Source: JAFGGG01 sp964638895 (GTDB lineage Bacteria > Spirochaetota > Spirochaetia > SZUA-6 > RPPD01). Taken from it: a DNA stretch of 64,000 nucleotides. The stretch is taken from contig CAZWYY010000006.1 in assembly GCA_964638895.1 (NCBI GenBank), positions 1-64,000 of the forward strand, in the 5' to 3' direction. The notes beneath the pieces were generated by a model. That model was not told where the DNA came from and made no database searches. It worked only from the letters and a program-made list of their open reading frames with translations. Shown here piece after piece: positions 1 through 7,154 of this stretch (within the stretch, counting starts at the first letter, position 1; each line of letters opens with the position of its first letter). The translations under genes were made by a program, and so were the position numbers.

Positions 1-494
1 TAAAACTTAATAGCGATGGAAATATGGCCTGGCAAAAGACGTATGGCGGGGGTAATGACGATAACGGATATTCCATTGATAAGACGTCGGATGGAGGGTA
101 TATTGTTGCTGGCTATACCGAGTCATTCGGTGCCGGTGCTGTTGACTGCTGGATATTAAAGCTTGATAGCAGTGGAAATGTGATATGGCAAAAGACGTAT
201 GGCGGAAGCGGTGGTGATTATGCGTATTCCATTCAACAGAAATCAAATGGAGGGTATATTTTGACCGGCCGTACACGCTCATTTGGCGCCGGTAATTCTG
301 ATTGCTGGGTTCTTAAGCTTACACCCGATGGTGATTGCGGAGATTTGGATTCGGACACATTCGTCACTCCCCAAAATACTTCAGTAACGCCGAAGGATAC
401 AGACTGTACCATAACTAATACGAATTGTATTGTGATTGGTACGAATTGTTCAGTTAAAAATACAAACTGTACTATAATCCAGCAAGAACCATGA
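1..494 (+). CDS. 3' end of a repeat-containing (propeller-like) protein, partial
   Basis: The reading frame is open from the window edge, so the start lies upstream; a Met at position 24 is internal to a repeat. The visible part holds two copies of a repeat of about 54 residues with the core WQKTYGG, followed by a Gly-Tyr-Ile strand and a WxLKL strand. This type is common in bacterial and archaeal secreted beta-propeller-like proteins. The last ~45 residues switch to a low-complexity Thr/Asn/Cys tail with repeated T-N-C triplets, which may be a disulphide-rich or surface-anchoring end. The function is unknown; a cell-surface or exported protein is inferred from the repeat type only. Confidence 0.7.
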   Translation, partial: KLNSDGNMAWQKTYGGGNDDNGYSIDKTSDGGYIVAGYTESFGAGAVDCWILKLDSSGNVIWQKTYGGSGGDYAYSIQQKSNGGYILTGRTRSFGAGNSDCWVLKLTPDGDCGDLDSDTFVTPQNTSVTPKDTDCTITNTNCIVIGTNCSVKNTNCTIIQQEP

Positions 495-601
495 AGGAGT
501 GGGAAGGGCCGTGACAGTTTGCGAACAAAGTCAAATCGACAACTTGTTGTATATCCATGATGCTGCTTGCGTTACTCTAAATTAATCTTTATAATTTATT
601 T

Positions 602-907
602 ATGAATAAAATCATAAAACAACTGGATGACATTATTTCAAAAGAATTTGAAGATTTTCACGGTCTTTACTTTTACGGGTCCCGTTTTAGCGGCGCCAAT
701 ACGGCTGAAAGTGATTATGATGTCGTCGCGCTTTTTGATGTCGTAAATGAGAAAAAGAAGAATGAAATCTACAGGATTCTTTCTGAATTTGAATACTTAA
801 ACGACGTATTTATTGATATAAAAATTTTTGATGAGAACCAATTTCATTCCAATCCTTTTTTTTATGAACAAGTCACCCAAAAGGGCGTTTTTTATGCAAA
901 AGGATAA
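602..907 (+). CDS. MNT-type nucleotidyltransferase (antitoxin-like, MNT-HEPN pair)
   Basis: A 101-residue minimal nucleotidyltransferase. The signature Gly-Ser (residues 26-27) is followed by SDYDV with the metal-binding Asp38 and Asp40, and a third Asp lies near residue 72 in a VFIDIK strand, so the catalytic triad looks intact. In the known MntA-HepT systems this protein is the antitoxin that AMPylates the HEPN RNase partner. The gene overlaps the following HEPN frame by 14 nt, the usual arrangement. The upstream ribosome-binding site is weak, and the start is preceded by an AT-rich stretch. The partner gene is broken (next entry), so this may be an orphaned antitoxin. Confidence 0.8.
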   Translation: MNKIIKQLDDIISKEFEDFHGLYFYGSRFSGANTAESDYDVVALFDVVNEKKKNEIYRILSEFEYLNDVFIDIKIFDENQFHSNPFFYEQVTQKGVFYAKG

Positions 908-1298
908 AGCCGAATTTATCATTCAGTATTTAAAGAAGGCGGACGAAGCTTTAAAAGATGCCAGAATCAGTATTGAGCATGATCGGTTAGAAAATGCCAT
1001 CAACCGTGTTTACTATGCGATTTTTTATCCCGTAACTGCTTTGGCATATTTACATGGTTATTCCACCTCAAAACATTATCAGCTCATCGGCTGGTTTAAT
1101 AAGAAATTTATCCATGAAGAAGAACGTTTTTCACCGGAAGATTATCGGGTTTATAAGGAAGCCTTTGAAAACAGGTAAAATGCTGATTATTCAATTTTCA
1201 ACACTTTTACAAATGATGAAGTAGCAAAGAATATTCAATCAGCCGCTGTGCTTATAAAAAAAATCGGTCAGTACATCGAAAATCAACTCAAGAAATGA
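894..1298 (+). pseudogene. HEPN-domain protein (toxin partner) interrupted by an in-frame TAA
   Basis: ATG at 894 gives a HEPN-type alpha-helical protein with the conserved N-x-VYYA core around residues 38-43. The frame meets TAA at 1176-1178, directly after Phe-Glu-Asn-Arg. Without any frameshift it then continues as Asn-Ala-Asp-Tyr and a helical tail that ends at TGA 1296-1298. HEPN proteins of this group normally read Arg-Gln-x-Ala-Asp-Tyr here, so a single CAA to TAA change explains the stop. The gene is therefore likely a recent nonsense pseudogene, or makes a protein lacking its last two helices. Unsuppressed, the product is 94 residues instead of about 134. Confidence 0.7.
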
Positions 1299-1427
1299 CA
1301 AGAAGCGGCCCTGCGGATACCCCCCGGCCCATGTTCCATCATGATGCGATGCATAAAGTGAGGCAATAGATAGTTGGAGTTTCTGGTTCCGGCTGCATTG
1401 AACACAATGGGGGCTGGGCGACGATGC

Positions 1428-1534
1428 ACAACAGAGTGTAGGCGCGGCGCTCGCAATAGCTTGCTTGGCTTCGGCGACATTTTTAGCTTCGCGCCGCCGT
1501 GCCAAAAACGTAGCCTACGCTCGTAACGTTAAAT
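1428..1534. repeat. Imperfect inverted repeat, integron attC-like
   Basis: An arm at 1434-1443 pairs with 1513-1522 (nine Watson-Crick pairs and one G-T). Immediately inside it, 1444-1450 pairs perfectly with 1491-1497, leaving an asymmetric 15-nt bulge on the right side. The right end is followed by GTTAAAT at 1528-1534, which fits the attC R' consensus GTTRRRY. The left end, GCACAAC at about 1428-1434, fits RYYYAAC with one mismatch. Length and architecture suit an integron recombination site, and the genes on either side (toxin-antitoxin pair, XRE regulator) are typical cassette cargo. The left spacer is shorter than usual, so this is a candidate only. Confidence 0.35.
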
Positions 1535-1556
1535 GCTATTCCTGCAAAAGGAAGGT

Positions 1557-1672
1557 AATTCAGGCTGTCCAATAACTAGGTTTTTGCACTCCATAACTTT
1601 CAAAATATTATAATCCATCAATTTGCAGAAAAAGCGTACGTAAAAACAAAAATATATTGGACAGCCTGAATT
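1557..1672. mobile_element. MITE-like element with 17-bp perfect terminal inverted repeats
   Basis: AATTCAGGCTGTCCAAT at 1557-1573 is repeated in perfect inverted orientation at 1656-1672, and one more base pairs inward. The outermost AATT is itself a palindrome, so it could be part of the repeat or a 4-bp target duplication. The interior is only ~80 bp, AT-rich and encodes no transposase. The element sits at the 3' end of the minus-strand XRE gene and supplies its present stop codon. This is the structure expected of a non-autonomous transposon mobilised by an insertion sequence elsewhere in the genome. Confidence 0.65.
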
Positions 1673-1862
1673 GATATAAGGTATAAACGCTCGGATATTT
1701 GCGCCCGTTCTCTATCTCCGTAATAAAAGAAGGAGATAATTTACATTTTTCGGCCAATCGGACCTGGGTGATATTCATGGCGATGCGGGCTTCCCGAATG
1801 CTTCCGCCCACGATCTTCTGGATATATTCGGCTCCGTCCATTTCGGGTTTTTTATCAAGCAT
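1608..1862 (-). pseudogene. XRE-family HTH regulator with C-terminus replaced by inserted element
   Basis: Residues ~20-60 form a classic Cro/C1-type helix-turn-helix: Gly-Ser-x-Arg-Glu-Ala-Arg, then TQVRLAEKCKLSPSFITEIE and the GRKYPS end. The ATG at 1862 follows a GAGGGA ribosome-binding site. After Tyr-Gln near residue 65 the frame enters the inverted-repeat element, and the last ~19 residues (hydrophobic, Leu/Phe-rich) are encoded by it. Removing the element leaves a frame that ends within about 12 codons, just before the attC-like repeat. The DNA-binding domain is intact, so the product may still bind DNA. A divergent promoter with palindromes lies upstream. Confidence 0.65.
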
Positions 1863-1885
1863 TATTTTTTTATCCCTCGCTTATA

Positions 1886-1945
1886 GTGATACAATGTCAC
1901 AAAGAACTTGACAAATAGCTTTTAAGCGACTATAATTCACTGTGA
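1886..1945 (+). promoter_or_regulatory. Promoter with two GTGA/TCAC palindromes upstream of the 2037 lipoprotein
   Basis: TTGACA (1908-1913) and TATAAT (1931-1936) are separated by 17 bp and read toward the lipoprotein gene. A GTGA-7-TCAC palindrome (1886-1900) lies upstream of the -35 box, and the 9-bp palindrome TCACTGTGA (1937-1945) lies just after the -10 box. The two sites flank the promoter between this gene and the divergent XRE regulator, so operator function is a reasonable inference. Confidence 0.55.
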
Positions 1946-1970
1946 GAGAATATATCTGTTCCATTCTGTT

Positions 1971-2021
1971 ATGGCTAAGATGACTAATAAAGACGCCGCA
2001 TCCGTGCAGTACCAAAGTTAA
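1971..2021 (+). pseudogene. 16-codon remnant resembling the start of an SMP-type small protein
   Basis: ATG at 1971 opens MAKMTNKDAASVQYQS and then stops. The pattern Met-x-Lys-Met-Thr-x-x-Asp-Ala-x-x-Val-Gln is the conserved beginning of bacterial SMP-like small proteins, which normally continue for another 40-60 residues. No continuation is visible in any frame. It lies in the leader between the promoter at 1908-1936 and the lipoprotein start at 2037, so it could also be translated as a short leader peptide. No clear ribosome-binding site precedes it. Confidence 0.3.
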
Positions 2022-2036
2022 GCATAGGAGGGCCTT

Positions 2037-3671
2037 ATGAAAAAATATCAATTTCTTATTTTAGTATTTATCAGCGTTTTTATTATTATTGGCTGTACTC
2101 CTCCTCATCCCCCAACAAAATACACTATTACAGCTACAGCCGGTATAGGCGGCAGCATTTTACCGAATGGAGATGTGACTGTTGAAGATGGTGACAGTCA
2201 GACTTTCACTATTATACCGGATTCGGGCTACAATATCGAAAGTGTACTTGTCGATGGTGTAAATAAAGGCGCAATTTCAAGCTACCCCTTTGACAATGTT
2301 CATGCTGACCATACTATTAGAGCAAGCTTCTCAACTACCAGTACATTACAGTTCAGCAGTACGACTTACGATGTGAACGAAAATGGAGGGAGTGTAACTG
2401 TTTCCGTTATTCGCACAGGTGGAAGTAATGGGGCAGTGGGCGTCAGCTACGCCACGAGTGATGGAACGGCCATTGCCGGTGATGATTATACTTCGAAATC
2501 CGGCACTCTAAGTTGGAATGATGGGGACACAAGCACTAAGAGCTTCAGTGTCAATATAACCGATGACAGTGACTCAGAGGGGGACGAGACGTTCACGGTG
2601 AACCTCAGCGACCCCAGCGGTGGGGCGAATTTAGGCAGCCCTGATTCTGCTGCGGTGACAATCATAGACGATGAAACTCCTCCAGTCTTAGAATTCAAAC
2701 AGTTCATACCAGGAATTGAAGGAAAACCCGGCAATCATGCTGTGCATGGTGTGGCCTTATCTCCCGTTGGTACAGAGCTATACGCTGCTCATTGGACGGA
2801 TAGCGGGAGTGACCCCATTGGTGTATACTCAACATCTGACTATTCTCTCTTAAGAGCGATCAGCGTCGGTAGATGTGTTTTTGGAGTCGTCGTATCGCCT
2901 GATGGCAGATACGTATTCGGACCATGCTATTACAATGGTTCAATTAATAGATTTGATACATTGAATAACTATACAGAAACGATAATTACACTTGGATCAT
3001 GGGCAACTGGGTTATGGATAAATCCAGACGGAACCAAATTGATCGTTAATTACAATGATTCGAGCGGGGTTGATCCATCTATTTCTACTACACTCGCCCT
3101 GGTGGATATTTTAGGCGGCAATTTTTCATTAATTAATACTCTATCTATGGAGCGGCATGTTTCGGGTGGACCAGTTGCTTTTTCTTCAGACGGTAATTAT
3201 ATGTATGTGAGTTGCTCGAGCAGTATGACAATGGGTCCATCCCTTAGCAAAATATCAATAATTTCATTCACAATTATTGGTACATGCGAATTGACAACTG
3301 GTGCCGGCCAGGTAAAAAATCTGGCAGGAGTTGTACGTTTAGGTAGTAATTTGTACATAGCAGATAAAAGTGATAATAAATTATATGTGGTAGATGAAGT
3401 TAGTTTTACCAAGACCAGCGAAATATCCCTACCGTATGCTCCATGGTGTATTGCACTGCATCCAGATGGTAAGTACTTGTTTGTGCTTTATGGAGACAAC
3501 TGTTCGATTTCTGTTTTAAATTTGCCAAGTCTTACAGTTGCGACTAGCCTATCAGGGCTGAATCTAGGATTGGGTGATATCAAGTTCTCTTCGGACGGTA
3601 AGACAGCGTATATAGCCCATTATGACCAAACAGAAGGTGGTTTCTCTGTAGTTGATTGTGTTGATTTTTAA
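2037..3671 (+). CDS. Lipoprotein with bacterial-repeat, Calx-beta and beta-propeller domains
   Basis: The start follows the strong ribosome-binding site AGGAGGG. A signal peptide with the lipobox-like end IIGC places the lipidated Cys at residue 20. Residues ~28-100 form an InlB-B/'bacterial repeat'-like module (TITATAG...GGSI, SGYNIESVLVDG). Residues ~103-212 are a Calx-beta domain (YDVNENGGSVTVSV, GDDYTS, SEGDETF, IIDDE), which usually binds calcium through the acidic loops. Residues ~225-540 read as a YVTN/lactonase-like propeller with repeated SPDG/HPDGKY turns. It is probably surface-exposed; the function is unknown. It is divergent from the XRE gene and has its own promoter. Confidence 0.8.
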   Translation: MKKYQFLILVFISVFIIIGCTPPHPPTKYTITATAGIGGSILPNGDVTVEDGDSQTFTIIPDSGYNIESVLVDGVNKGAISSYPFDNVHADHTIRASFSTTSTLQFSSTTYDVNENGGSVTVSVIRTGGSNGAVGVSYATSDGTAIAGDDYTSKSGTLSWNDGDTSTKSFSVNITDDSDSEGDETFTVNLSDPSGGANLGSPDSAAVTIIDDETPPVLEFKQFIPGIEGKPGNHAVHGVALSPVGTELYAAHWTDSGSDPIGVYSTSDYSLLRAISVGRCVFGVVVSPDGRYVFGPCYYNGSINRFDTLNNYTETIITLGSWATGLWINPDGTKLIVNYNDSSGVDPSISTTLALVDILGGNFSLINTLSMERHVSGGPVAFSSDGNYMYVSCSSSMTMGPSLSKISIISFTIIGTCELTTGAGQVKNLAGVVRLGSNLYIADKSDNKLYVVDEVSFTKTSEISLPYAPWCIALHPDGKYLFVLYGDNCSISVLNLPSLTVATSLSGLNLGLGDIKFSSDGKTAYIAHYDQTEGGFSVVDCVDF

Positions 3672-3677
3672 CAGGTT

Positions 3678-4145
3678 TTGGATTATTTCAATATTGGAAG
3701 AGGTAGAAATACTATCATTCGTATTAAATCAATTTTTATCATAACAATATTCCTCCTTCCCCAATTTGCTTTTTCCGATAATTCGGATGATGAGAATAAG
3801 TTTTCAACGATCGATCTGTCGATTTCCCCCAATACAGACGGCTTTTTAGACGGAAGGGCATCTATCGAATTGAATTGGCTGCCCTTCCTCCAAAGCGGAT
3901 TGTCATTTATATCTGACGGCTATGTTCAAGCCGTCAGTGAAGGTAATGACGATTATACAACAATTTAGTCATCTAAAACTCTTATTTTAAATGCCCTTAC
4001 GATAAATGATGAATTATTATGGAATATAATAGGAATTGATATTGATTTTATAGACTTTTATCTAGGGGCAACAGGAAAATTGCTAAATACTAATACAAAG
4101 GAATACGGACATAAGGAAAGTGTATCCCCATATCTGTGTCTATAA
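3678..4145 (+). pseudogene. Exported protein gene with internal TAG, degraded
   Basis: A TTG at 3678, seven bases after the lipoprotein stop, opens a frame with a hydrophobic signal segment (residues ~16-33, ending in Ala-Phe-Ser) and then beta-strand-like sequence. TAG at 3966-3968 ends it at 96 residues. The same frame continues open for 58 more codons to TAA 4143-4145, with alternating hydrophobic strands typical of an outer-membrane barrel (FYLGATGKLL). No typical barrel C-terminus is visible, so the gene is probably both nonsense-mutated and truncated. It was likely co-transcribed with the lipoprotein. The start codon is uncertain. Confidence 0.5.
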
Positions 4146-4179
4146 CTGGTTTTCAGCTTTATTCCGGCCGCTAAAAACC

Positions 4180-4665
4180 TCAAAATATGCCTGGCAGCAA
4201 TCTCCACCTGGTCTGTTTCATATACATGCCGTATTTCTGCGGAAACTTTGCCAGAAGATACTCTTCTTCACTAAAAATAGTGGCAACCGGGGAAATCGAG
4301 AGCACCACCGCCAAGATAATTACCACCCAGCTTCCGAAAGCTAATGAAATACCGATGTTTATAAATATCAGACTCAGGTAGAGGGGGTGCCTGATTACGG
4401 AGTATATGCCGGTGGTCACGATTTTCGTGATATTCTTCGAGTCACTGTGCGCCTGTTTATGGGTAATCTCGCAGGCAAGATGAAATAATAATGATGCAAT
4501 TATGACAACGCCGCCTGTAATCTGCATAACCGGGAATAACGCTATAATACCGAAATTGGTCAACATGCAGCATAATCCGCATGCCGCCAGAATCGCCCAC
4601 TCGATACATCCTTTTATAAAGGGATTAAAAAGCAGGTACCTTGAAAAAAGGGATTTTTTCTTCAT
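4180..4665 (-). CDS. Isoprenylcysteine/phospholipid methyltransferase-family membrane protein
   Basis: ATG at 4665 follows an AAAGGA site seven bases upstream; an earlier in-frame Met lies inside the operator and is unlikely. The ~161-residue protein has four to five hydrophobic segments and the family hallmark SVIRHPLYLS near the middle. A late EEEYLLAKFPQKYGMYMKQ segment matches the C-terminal E-E-x-L...Y..Y pattern of ICMT/PEMT-like methyltransferases, which use S-adenosylmethionine at the membrane. The substrate cannot be told from sequence. It is divergent from a TetR regulator and carries a palindromic operator just downstream of its -10 box, so repression by that regulator is likely. 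Confidence 0.75.
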   Translation of the reverse strand: MKKKSLFSRYLLFNPFIKGCIEWAILAACGLCCMLTNFGIIALFPVMQITGGVVIIASLLFHLACEITHKQAHSDSKNITKIVTTGIYSVIRHPLYLSLIFINIGISLAFGSWVVIILAVVLSISPVATIFSEEEYLLAKFPQKYGMYMKQTRWRLLPGIF

Positions 4666-4695
4666 AATATATCCTTTATGCAAATATTTATTATA

Positions 4696-4709
4696 TGAAC
4701 TAAAGTTCA
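4696..4709. promoter_or_regulatory. TetR-type operator O1, TGAAC-N4-GTTCA
   Basis: The perfect palindrome TGAACTAAAGTTCA lies just downstream of the minus-strand -10 box (4717-4722), where a bound repressor would block the methyltransferase promoter. It has the same half-sites and spacing as O2. Confidence 0.7.
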
Positions 4710-4716
4710 CTTTATT

Positions 4717-4745
4717 AATATATTTGTTTGGGCGGCAAATGTCAA
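4717..4745 (-). promoter_or_regulatory. Promoter of the methyltransferase gene
   Basis: Read on the minus strand, TTGACA (4745-4740) and TATATT (4722-4717) are separated by 17 bp. The promoter is flanked by O1 downstream and O2 upstream. Confidence 0.65.
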
Positions 4746-4753
4746 GTATTTTA

Positions 4754-4767
4754 TGAACAAAAGTTCA
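4754..4767. promoter_or_regulatory. TetR-type operator O2, TGAAC-N4-GTTCA
   Basis: TGAACAAAAGTTCA repeats the half-sites of O1 exactly. It lies nine bases upstream of the -35 box of the tetR promoter and upstream of the -35 box of the divergent promoter. The distance between the centres of O1 and O2 is 58 bp. Confidence 0.7.
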
Positions 4768-4776
4768 TTATTCTCC

Positions 4777-4806
4777 TTGACAAATGAGAAACAAAACCTT
4801 TAAAAT
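4777..4806 (+). promoter_or_regulatory. Promoter of the tetR-family gene
   Basis: TTGACA (4777-4782) and TAAAAT (4801-4806) are separated by 18 bp. Transcription would begin only about 8 bases before the ATG at 4821, and there is no clear Shine-Dalgarno site, so the mRNA may be nearly leaderless. Confidence 0.6.
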
Positions 4807-4820
4807 ATATATGAGTTACC

Positions 4821-5429
4821 ATGGCAAATAATACCAGGGTGCCCAAGCAGAAGAGGGCCGCGCAGACAAAACAAAAAATAATCCTTGCCGCCATAACACT
4901 TTTTTCAAAAAAGGGATTTTATGCCGCCAATTCCAAAGAGATAGCCAGGCAGGCGGGCGTGGCCACAGGCAGCTTTTACGCGTATTTCAAAGACAAACGG
5001 GATGTTTTGTATGCGGCCTTCGACTATTACAACAGGCGGATCTTTGATGCAATTACGGATTTTCATGCCAAAGCGGATTACGGCGGTTCGGACCCCAGAT
5101 CCGTACTGATTGATATGGTTAAAAACGCCCTTAAAGCCCATAAGATCTTTCCGGATTTCCACAGGGAAATATCCGCATTGATGATTACGGATCACGGGCT
5201 TAAAAAAAATCTTGGGCTTTATTTCGATTCCGGTGTCAAAATGAGCGGAGAAATTCTATCTCACTACAAGGATAGATTAAGGGTCACGGATATAAAAACA
5301 TCCTCGGTTTTGATCACCAGAATGGTCGAAGATTTTGTACACTTTCTGGTCTTCGATAAACCTGCGCTTGATCATGAGCGGTTGATGAAAGAATTCATCG
5401 AGATGCTTTACCGGTATCTATTTCTGTAA
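4821..5429 (+). CDS. TetR/AcrR-family transcriptional regulator
   Basis: A 202-residue regulator. The N-terminal HTH has the family order: QTKQKIILAAITLFSKKGF (helix 1), then KEIARQAGVATGSFYAYFKDKRDVLYA (helix-turn-helix and helix 4) at residues ~12-65. The C-terminal ~130 residues are the helical ligand-binding and dimerisation part, which cannot be assigned a ligand. It is divergent from the membrane methyltransferase. The two identical palindromes in the shared 155-bp gap make it very likely that this protein represses both genes. The family act as dimers on such palindromes. Confidence 0.88.
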   Translation: MANNTRVPKQKRAAQTKQKIILAAITLFSKKGFYAANSKEIARQAGVATGSFYAYFKDKRDVLYAAFDYYNRRIFDAITDFHAKADYGGSDPRSVLIDMVKNALKAHKIFPDFHREISALMITDHGLKKNLGLYFDSGVKMSGEILSHYKDRLRVTDIKTSSVLITRMVEDFVHFLVFDKPALDHERLMKEFIEMLYRYLFL

Positions 5430-5458
5430 CAGTTTGCGGGCCCGTCGGAATCCGCCGC

Positions 5459-5481
5459 CCGGACCGAAGCAAGCGGTCCGG
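5459..5481. terminator. Strong hairpin between convergent genes
   Basis: CCGGACCG (5459-5466) pairs perfectly with CGGTCCGG (5474-5481) across a 7-base loop. It lies between the convergent tetR-family and aldo/keto reductase genes. No T-tract follows on either strand, so intrinsic termination is only a possibility. Confidence 0.35.
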
Positions 5482-5515
5482 ACAAGGCCGACGTGAATAT
5501 GAAGGCCTAAAAACT

Positions 5516-6511
5516 TCACGCCTTCCGCCGCAGTATCCCGTCAATCTGCGCGAGCTGCTCCTTTGTCAGGGGGCCGAACTCCATGGCCCGGCTGTTCTCC
5601 TCGACCTGCTTCACCGTTCTGAAGCCGGGGATGGGCACGGTTTTTTCGCTTATCGCCCAGATCCAGGCAAGCGCGCCCTGGGCCAGTGTCCGCCCCCCGT
5701 TTGTCAGTACCTCCCTGATCGCCTTAAGCGCGTCGATCCATTCCCGGTTGGGTTTGCCGTCCGTAAGTCCCGCAAACCAGCGGGCGTGCGCGCGCACGTC
5801 GTCGTCGGCAAAGGTGGAAGCCGGGGTGTATTTGCCGGTCAACATCCCCATTCCCAGGGGCGCCCGGTTGACGCTGGCCAGGTTCAGCTCCTCACACAGG
5901 GTCAAAAGCTCCATGTTGCCGTCCAGCACGTTCAACTGCTGTTCAACCACGCTGCAGCCCGGCACCGCGGCAAAGGTTTTTATCGCGTCTGTGCGGTCCG
6001 TGCTCCAGCCGTAGGCGCGGATCTTGCCCTCCCGCACCAGGTCTTCCAGCACCTCTCTCACCTCCAGGGCGCGCCCGATCTCCAAACCCCAGACGTGGAG
6101 CAGGTACACGTCGATGTAATCGGTCTGCAGGCGTCTGAGGCTTTGTTCCAGGTCGGCCCGTACATGCGGGGACACGTCGCTTAGCTCCTCGCTGGGGCCG
6201 TATAGTGTTACCTCCCTGGCGGCCTCGTCCACGGCATATCCGAATTTGGTGGTGATCACCACCTTGTCCCGCCTGCCTTTGAACGCCTGTCCCAAAAGCC
6301 GCTCGCTGTGTCCGCAGCCGTAGTTGGCGGCCGTATCAAAATAGGTGACACCCAGCTCCAGGGCTTTGTTAAGGGACCGGAGTGATTCATTATCATCCAC
6401 TGTGCTCCAGCCGGCCTGGCCTCCCGTCAGCTTCCACGGCCCGCCGATGGTCCAGCAGCCCATTCCCAGGGCCGATACCTTGATGTTGCTTCGTCCCAAT
6501 GTTCTTTGCAT
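5516..6511 (-). CDS. Aldo/keto reductase
   Basis: A 331-residue (beta/alpha)8 oxidoreductase that should reduce aldehydes or ketones with NADPH. The catalytic set is present: Asp59 in YFDTA, Tyr64, the Lys in VVITTKFG and the His in VYLLHVWG. The C-terminal part has the cofactor-binding IPGFRTVKQVEEN segment. It begins MQRTLGRSNIKVSALGMG, the standard N-terminus of the AKR11/YccK-like group, so the start is well supported. It is 13 bp downstream of rnhA on the same strand and probably co-transcribed. The natural substrate cannot be inferred. Confidence 0.92.
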   Translation of the reverse strand: MQRTLGRSNIKVSALGMGCWTIGGPWKLTGGQAGWSTVDDNESLRSLNKALELGVTYFDTAANYGCGHSERLLGQAFKGRRDKVVITTKFGYAVDEAAREVTLYGPSEELSDVSPHVRADLEQSLRRLQTDYIDVYLLHVWGLEIGRALEVREVLEDLVREGKIRAYGWSTDRTDAIKTFAAVPGCSVVEQQLNVLDGNMELLTLCEELNLASVNRAPLGMGMLTGKYTPASTFADDDVRAHARWFAGLTDGKPNREWIDALKAIREVLTNGGRTLAQGALAWIWAISEKTVPIPGFRTVKQVEENSRAMEFGPLTKEQLAQIDGILRRKA

Positions 6512-6524
6512 TTGATTTTTCTCC

Positions 6525-6977
6525 TTACTTTTTTAGTTTTTTTATCTCTTCCCGTACCCGTTTATCGCAGGCGTTGTTATACTCATTATCCGCGTGGCCC
6601 TTTACCCAATGCCAGCTTACGGGCAGGTCCCTGATCAATCCCAACAACTCCTGCCAGAGGTCCCGGTTTTTAACGGGTTGGCCCGCCGCGTTGCGCCAGC
6701 CTTTTTTCAGCCAGGAGTGTATCCATTCGGAGATGCCTTTTTGTACATACTGGGAGTCCGTGTAGATATCGATTTGTGAATATAATTTGTTGCCGGCGGA
6801 GCCGAGTTTTTGCAGGGCGCCTATCACCGCGCACAGCTCCATGCGGTTGTTGGTGGTGTTCCGCCTGCTGCCCCAGAGTTCGGTTTTTGTGTTGTCATAC
6901 AGAAGAATGGCGGCCCAGGCCCCGGGACCGGGATTACCCGAGCAGCCGCCGTCCGTGTAAATCTGCAGTCTGGACAA
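6525..6977 (-). CDS. rnhA: Ribonuclease HI
   Basis: A 150-residue enzyme that degrades the RNA strand of RNA-DNA hybrids such as primers and R-loops. All active-site residues are visible: Asp9 in YTDGGCSGNPGPG, Glu47 in NNRMELCAV, Asp74 in YTDSQYV, and the late KGHADNEYNN loop followed by Cys-Asp. The basic-protrusion segment WLKKGWRNAAGQPVKN is present, so this is the proteobacterial-type full-length form. It is the upstream gene of a two-gene run with the aldo/keto reductase. Confidence 0.96.
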   Translation of the reverse strand: MSRLQIYTDGGCSGNPGPGAWAAILLYDNTKTELWGSRRNTTNNRMELCAVIGALQKLGSAGNKLYSQIDIYTDSQYVQKGISEWIHSWLKKGWRNAAGQPVKNRDLWQELLGLIRDLPVSWHWVKGHADNEYNNACDKRVREEIKKLKK

Positions 6978-7056
6978 TAATCACTCCTTTTCCTGTGTTT
7001 ATACCATAATCCTTCCGATTCGTTAAGCTTGCGGCGTATTTTATTTTTTTGCTCCC

Positions 7057-7084
7057 TTGACTGAAGGCCACGATATGCTATCAT
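7057..7084 (+). promoter_or_regulatory. Candidate promoter for the 7155 gene
   Basis: TTGACT (7057-7062) and TATCAT (7079-7084) are separated by 16 bp, about 70 bp upstream of the ATG. Confidence 0.4.
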
Positions 7085-7154
7085 TTTGGGGAGTTTGACG
7101 GCCATCGTGTATACGGGATGCCTGAAGAATTGAATTAGCCGCAGGAGTGAGTAT

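Noticed and set aside
1239..1505. Minus-strand open frame of 88 codons (and an 65-codon frame within it)
   Set aside because: It overlaps the HEPN tail and the attC-like stem, has no family resemblance, and its open state follows from the inverted-repeat, GC-rich sequence.
894..4145. Recoding (alternative genetic code or suppression) as explanation of in-frame stops
   Set aside because: The stops are of different kinds (TAA at 1176, TAG at 3966), occur only in accessory genes, and the housekeeping genes of the window have no internal stops. Simple pseudogenisation is enough.
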